A stretch of DNA of 64,000 bases from Gentiana macrophylla (taxonomy: Eukaryota; Streptophyta; Magnoliopsida; Gentianales; Gentianaceae), in NCBI GenBank assembly GCA_026214975.1, contig JAOBSW010001187.1:62001-126000 (forward strand), read 5' to 3'. This document shows, one piece after another, positions 60,211 through 64,000 of this stretch (positions are counted from its first letter, which is position 1; each line of letters opens with the position of its first letter). The translations under genes were made by a program, and so were the position numbers. A model generated the notes under the pieces. That model worked only from the letters and a program-made list of their open reading frames with translations. It had not been told where the DNA came from and ran no database searches.

Positions 60211-61924
60211 TGTTGGTCCCTTGAAAAGGCTTTGGTTAAGTTAGAGGGGGGTGAATAAACTTAACACTTAAAACTTTGGAGTTAACAAATTCAGAATTTC
60301 AAGCAGCTCTGCGATACTTGAGAGTCTGCTTCGAGACTCCAGAGCCTTTCTTTGATTGTGATGAGTCTCATCGTGATTCGATTCTTTGAATTTGTGCAAT
60401 GGAATTGTATCAAAATTAAGCCTTAAAACTTGTTGTTAAATATGATACTAAGTATTAGATACTCAAGAGTGCAAGTGTGTGATTTGATTTGCTAGATTCA
60501 GTAGGTTGATGAATGAAATAAACTAAGTGCAGAAGGTAAATGCTGAAAGTAAATAGCCAGATTTTATAGTGGTTCCAGGTGGTGTAATCCTGTCAGCCCA
60601 CTCTTCTCCTGTGATGTTGGAGGAAATTCACTAGAGATCTTTGATGTAGCTGTTACAAAGATTCCTAAGTTGCTTGTCCTTCACCAATAACTATGACTTC
60701 ACAAACTAAAAACTGGGAACAGGAAGGATTGCTGCTCCTTAGTCTTCCACTGGTCCTTGAAGGGTAGAATTGCCTCTTCACCAGCTCCACCACAAACAAC
60801 AGTCTTTCACACCCAACAGATGCTTCATTGTCTTCAGCAGGTTCTTTATAAAATAAAGATTGAATCAAGTAAATGATTCAGTTGCAGCAGCTTGATTAGG
60901 ATGATGTAATCAGCAGCTTGCAGTCTTCAAGTGTGTAATCTTGATGTAGCTTGAATACAGAATGCACTTGAAGAAGTTTACTAGATCAGCAGCCTTATGC
61001 TCAATAAGTTCAGCAGGGTGTTTTTCAGCTCAGAGTTATCTCTTAAAGTTTATTCAAAAATTCATCCTCTCGTTTCTGAGTTGAAAGTCCTCTATTTATA
61101 GGTAGGAATGCATGTGACTTGTATTTTAAAATTCAAATGTAACCATTCCTTGTTTTTGTCCCATCTGATTTGCATTCTGTCACTATTCATAGGATCGACA
61201 ATCGTCGAAATTCCTTTTGACATGATGCATCACATGTCACCCTTTTGACTTGTATCCAATGGATAAAAACATAAATCATCCCAATGTCTTTTTAATCTCA
61301 TTTTTGATTTTCTTGATAAGTCGAGCTAGTTGGTCATCCTTATCCATGTGATCTTCCAATATAATTTTAATTTGATCGTGGTATATATCAGCAGGTTCAT
61401 AAGTCTGCTGAAGTACCTATCATCTCTTTGAAACGACAATTTCTTTGTGTATAAAATGTAATGCAAGTTGATTTCTTTTATATAACTTTTATTTGTGAAG
61501 TTAGATTACACCTTTTAATTATAACTAAGTTCCAAACATCATCCAACTTATGGAACTTAGACCTTCAACACAAGGTATATGTAATCAGTTTAGGTCATCA
61601 CAGACTTGCCTAAATTCTGATTCCATATCCTTGACTTTAATTACTAAGTTTGATCCCTTAGCCTTTTGTAACTAAGTTTGAGCCCTCACTTTCCGGTCTT
61701 GGTCTTTCAAGAGGTTCCTCGACTAGTCCATCGACCTATCTACCCCATCGACCTAGACTAGTCTGGCCGCGTAAGTCGGTGACCATTACAAATGCTTGTT
61801 TGATCAAACCTATTTATGAATCAAACTCTAATAAACCTATACAATTGATCTAGACATCTTTTTTCCTTTGCACTATAACAGCTAGTATGGCACTCATCAT
61901 CAAAACTAAGAAATAAGTCCAACA
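60211..61924 (-). repeat. 5' LTR of element G
   Basis: 1714 bp, partner of 48143-49853. It retains many CAG/CTG words that the partner lacks and the reverse also occurs (near 61410-61450). Confidence 0.93.
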
Positions 61925-62844
61925 ATAAAATATCCATCGAACAGAATATTTCTACTCAACTTATTAATTCCGGAATTACGCTACCATAAATCCAAAACTG
62001 AACTCTATCGATTACAGATATAACTTATTCTCAAAACGTCGGGTCGAGTCGATAAGTGTCCATTGATATAATCATTACATATAAACTAACCCTCCATAGA
62101 CTATCTGTAATGAAGCGGGATTATTTCCGTAAACCTTCTTCAATATATCTTATCCTTATTTTACCATTAACCCACTAGTGATCAATTAGTTCATAACCAA
62201 TACGAACTCCGCGGATCGATCAGTTTATAGGATTAACAAATAAGGGGATTTTCTTTCTACTTCCCGCATGAAGGAATGGATTCCATATCTGTAGAACACA
62301 CACTTCTCACTCATCCCAGAATAGTCCCAACGTGAAAGTGATACGGAATTATAAGGGGATTTTCTTTCTACTTCCCGCAGGAGTCTGTAATCACTTTAGG
62401 ATTAAGGTTAATCTATCTATGATCATCTTGTGATTTAATAAGATTTCTCAATCACGGAATTATATGAGAAACTCATATTAAATCGGTCCAGTCCTATATG
62501 ACTACATCATATATAAATGCCCCACTTAGACAACCAATGTCGACGGTCCGGATAAGACGGTCACACCATAAAGTATTCTGGGCGCATTAATGGTGGTTTA
62601 ATCAATAGACCCCATACTTTGATTAATTTCACCATGGACTAACTTTCAAGTGTATCACCATAAACTTAATCCTCACGTGCGACACACACTAAGTTATATG
62701 GCTACATATGATACGACTTAGGGTTTTCAGCAGTGTATTACTTACAAGCACGAAGCAAGTAATAAGATGAGAATAAATATGTCATTTATTAATTCTAAAA
62801 ACAATTACATAAATTGCCTTTCGGGCGCTATTTCCAACACATGC

Positions 62845-63069
62845 ATGATACATGTAGCATCGATCTTGTCGAGCATTGCTTGTTGTACTTCTCGACAAAG
62901 ATCTGTGACGCCGCACACCCTCTGCGGGTTTCTACGATATGGGTTCGTCCAAGACATAGCCAATCTTTTCATGCCTCAAAATGATTTTGAGGTTTCTTTC
63001 CCAGTCGAGAAAGTTGGTTTCGTCAAGTTTGTTATCGATGATAAAACGAAGGTTCAATTTATTCGACAT
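62845..63069 (-). pseudogene. gag: N-terminal gag of element E
   Basis: ATG at 63069. The minus strand aligns with the gag start of D (35483 onward): a start 'MSNKLNLRF', 'NFLDWERNLKIILR' and 'KIGYVLDEP', then a TAG where D has the CCGGAA region, ending at the 'gctacatgtatcatgca' words that D also has (35690-35705). Element F interrupts it at 62844. Confidence 0.85.
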
Positions 63070-64000
63070 TTTACAACAAATAAATAAAGATAGAATAAGT
63101 AAAGTTCATGTATACAAAACCTAAAAATTGCACTTTAAATTTTATATAACGTCTTGCTCCCACTAGCCAGCTATTCTCAATTGGCTTTCAAGAATTCGAT
63201 TAATTCTTTAGTGGCCACGTGTACTCATCAGAGACCACGTGTACTCAATTCGATTAATTCTTCAATATATCTTATCCTTATTTTACCATTAACCCACTAG
63301 TGATCAATTAGTTCATAACCAATACGAACTCCGCGGATCGATCAGTTTATAGGATTAACAAATAAGGGGATTTTCTTTCTACTTCCCGCATGAAGGAATG
63401 GATTCCATATCTGTAGAACACACACTTCTCACTCATCCCAGAATAGTCCCAACGTGAAAGTGATACGGAATTATAAGGGGATTTTCTTTCTACTTCTTCG
63501 CAATGACACGTGGTCTCTAAAATCCCATCTAGTTAACATGATCCCCGACATGGGCCGATCGACCGGGTCAATTTCAACAGGTAGGTACAACTTACCAATC
63601 GCGTCCAACGCGACTTCCAGTGGTTTGACTAGTGAACTCTTTGATAATTCACATCGTCTATGTGATTGCCAACCTCATGTCTCTAAAATCAAACGGTCCT
63701 GACGTGGGCCAATCACCGCAAGATTCTTAGTCGAGTCATAACCCAAATATTCGTGAGATCTCATAACGATCATATCTCGATAATAACGATATACCCGAGG
63801 TAGGTCAACTCCCGACGTGGGCCGATCAGTTGGATCCGAACAAGGGCTCTTCACCGTCATTATAATATTGGGAGACATATTTCTGACTCGATTTTTTTTT
63901 CGTGGGAATAATTTTTAAATTAATTCTCTTAATTAATTTTATTTAAATTATGGTCTCATCTACTACGTGCATATTACTACGATAACGAATAAAGTAAAAC
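63070..64000 (-). other. Leader of element E, to the window edge
   Basis: Reverse-complement counterpart of the leader of D. Matching words include the stretch around 'ctagtgggag' beside gag and 63660-63990, which pairs with 18960-19290. A foreign 239-bp patch (63258-63496) interrupts it. The 5' LTR and PBS of E lie beyond 64000. The frame at 63675-63878 has a counterpart in D but follows untranslated leader in both and is probably not a gene. Confidence 0.75.
63258..63496 (+). repeat. 239-bp exact copy of F LTR sequence inserted in the leader of E
   Basis: 63258-63496 equals 62136-62374 base for base by eye, at a constant offset of 1122, including the 28-bp patch peculiar to this F LTR. It is bordered on the left by short repeats of local sequence (16 bp at 63193-63208 and 63247-63262; 'ccacgtgtactca' at 63215-63227 and 63235-63247) and on the right by an inverted 'acacgtggtctct'. 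Confidence 0.88.

Larger units (their letters stand above)
48143..61924 (-). mobile_element. Element G: Sirevirus-like Ty1/copia element with a long extra ORF
   Basis: 13.8 kb, TSD ATAAA (48138-48142 and 61925-61929), LTRs of 1711 and 1714 bp. Minus-strand order: Met-type PBS, gag, protease, integrase, RT, RNase H, about 0.7 kb gap, a long extra coding region of about 4 kb, polypurine tract. Large size, UBN2-type gag and an ORF after pol point to the Sirevirus (SIRE/Maximus) lineage. It is the innermost insertion of its branch and the most complete, but pol has many frame breaks, often at CAG/CTG words. Confidence 0.92.
43754..62839 (-). mobile_element. Element F: degraded Ty1/copia element, split by G
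   Basis: TSD CATGC at 43749-43753 and 62840-62844, inside the gag of E. Minus-strand ends are TGTTGGAAAT and TATCCAGCA. LTRs lie at 43754-45514 and 47335-62839 (the latter holding G). The internal part is only about 1.8 kb and retains decayed RNase H and a trace of RT; gag, integrase and the PBS are gone, and the 5' LTR edge is truncated. Confidence 0.87.
47335..62839 (-). repeat. 5' LTR of element F, split by element G
   Basis: The LTR parts are 47335-48142 and 61930-62839. Compared with the 3' LTR, about 69 bp near 45000-45065 are replaced at 62352-62379 by a 28-bp copy of local sequence (62241-62268). About 15 bp near 62080-62096 ('acatataaactaac') are extra. The far left edge lacks about 31 bp. 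Confidence 0.85.
14443..64000 (-). mobile_element. Element E: Ty1/copia element, split by D and F, running off the right edge
   Basis: The minus-strand order is leader (64000 to 63070), gag start (63069), element F, rest of gag, zinc knuckle, protease remnant, integrase, N-terminal RT (to 41326), a 3' LTR stub (41325-41194), element D, then the rest of the 3' LTR (15866-14443). The 5' LTR lies beyond the window. Its proteins and leader closely resemble those of D, so the two are sister copies. The RT catalytic half, RNase H, polypurine tract and start of the 3' LTR are deleted. Confidence 0.85.

Overview
The window is plant nuclear DNA, almost certainly from a flowering plant and from a repeat-rich, probably heterochromatic block. 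I find no host gene, tRNA, rRNA or CRISPR array. Everything I can explain belongs to nine LTR-retrotransposon insertions nested up to four deep. The boundaries rest on paired LTRs, 5-bp target-site duplications (TSDs), primer-binding sites (PBS) complementary to tRNA-Asp (Ty3/gypsy) or initiator tRNA-Met (Ty1/copia), and polypurine tracts (PPT).

Nesting, using labels A to H: H is a + strand gypsy element at 13500-14442. Its 5' LTR is split by A (1-13499, - strand, non-coding gypsy-like element running off the left edge). A contains a + strand solo LTR of its own family (2706-10762, TSD ATACC), and that solo LTR contains B (3732-10070, - strand, non-coding, TSD AATAC). The gag of H is split by E (14443 to beyond 64000, - strand copia). 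E is split twice. In its 3' LTR sits D (15867-41188, + strand copia, TSD AGTCT), whose leader holds C (19317-35222, - strand Athila/Tat-like gypsy). In the gag of E sits F (43754-62839, - strand copia, TSD CATGC), whose 5' LTR holds G (48143-61924, - strand Sirevirus-like copia, TSD ATAAA).

C, D, E, F and G carry recognisable gag, protease, integrase, reverse transcriptase and RNase H segments, all broken by stops, frameshifts or deletions. A and B carry no coding domains and could only have moved using proteins from relatives. C and G have extra coding regions between pol and the 3' LTR: two tandem related ORFs in C and one long ORF in G. By eye all three share one domain layout, although C and G belong to different superfamilies.

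Other points: twin polypurine boxes and a conserved non-coding block shared by A, B and C; an inverted PBS at a truncated LTR in B; a 239-bp templated copy patched into the leader of E; hairpin tandem repeats in the leader of D; and LTR-pair mismatches concentrated at CAG/CTG trinucleotides, which may be consensus errors at methylated sites and would affect any reading of the frameshifts.
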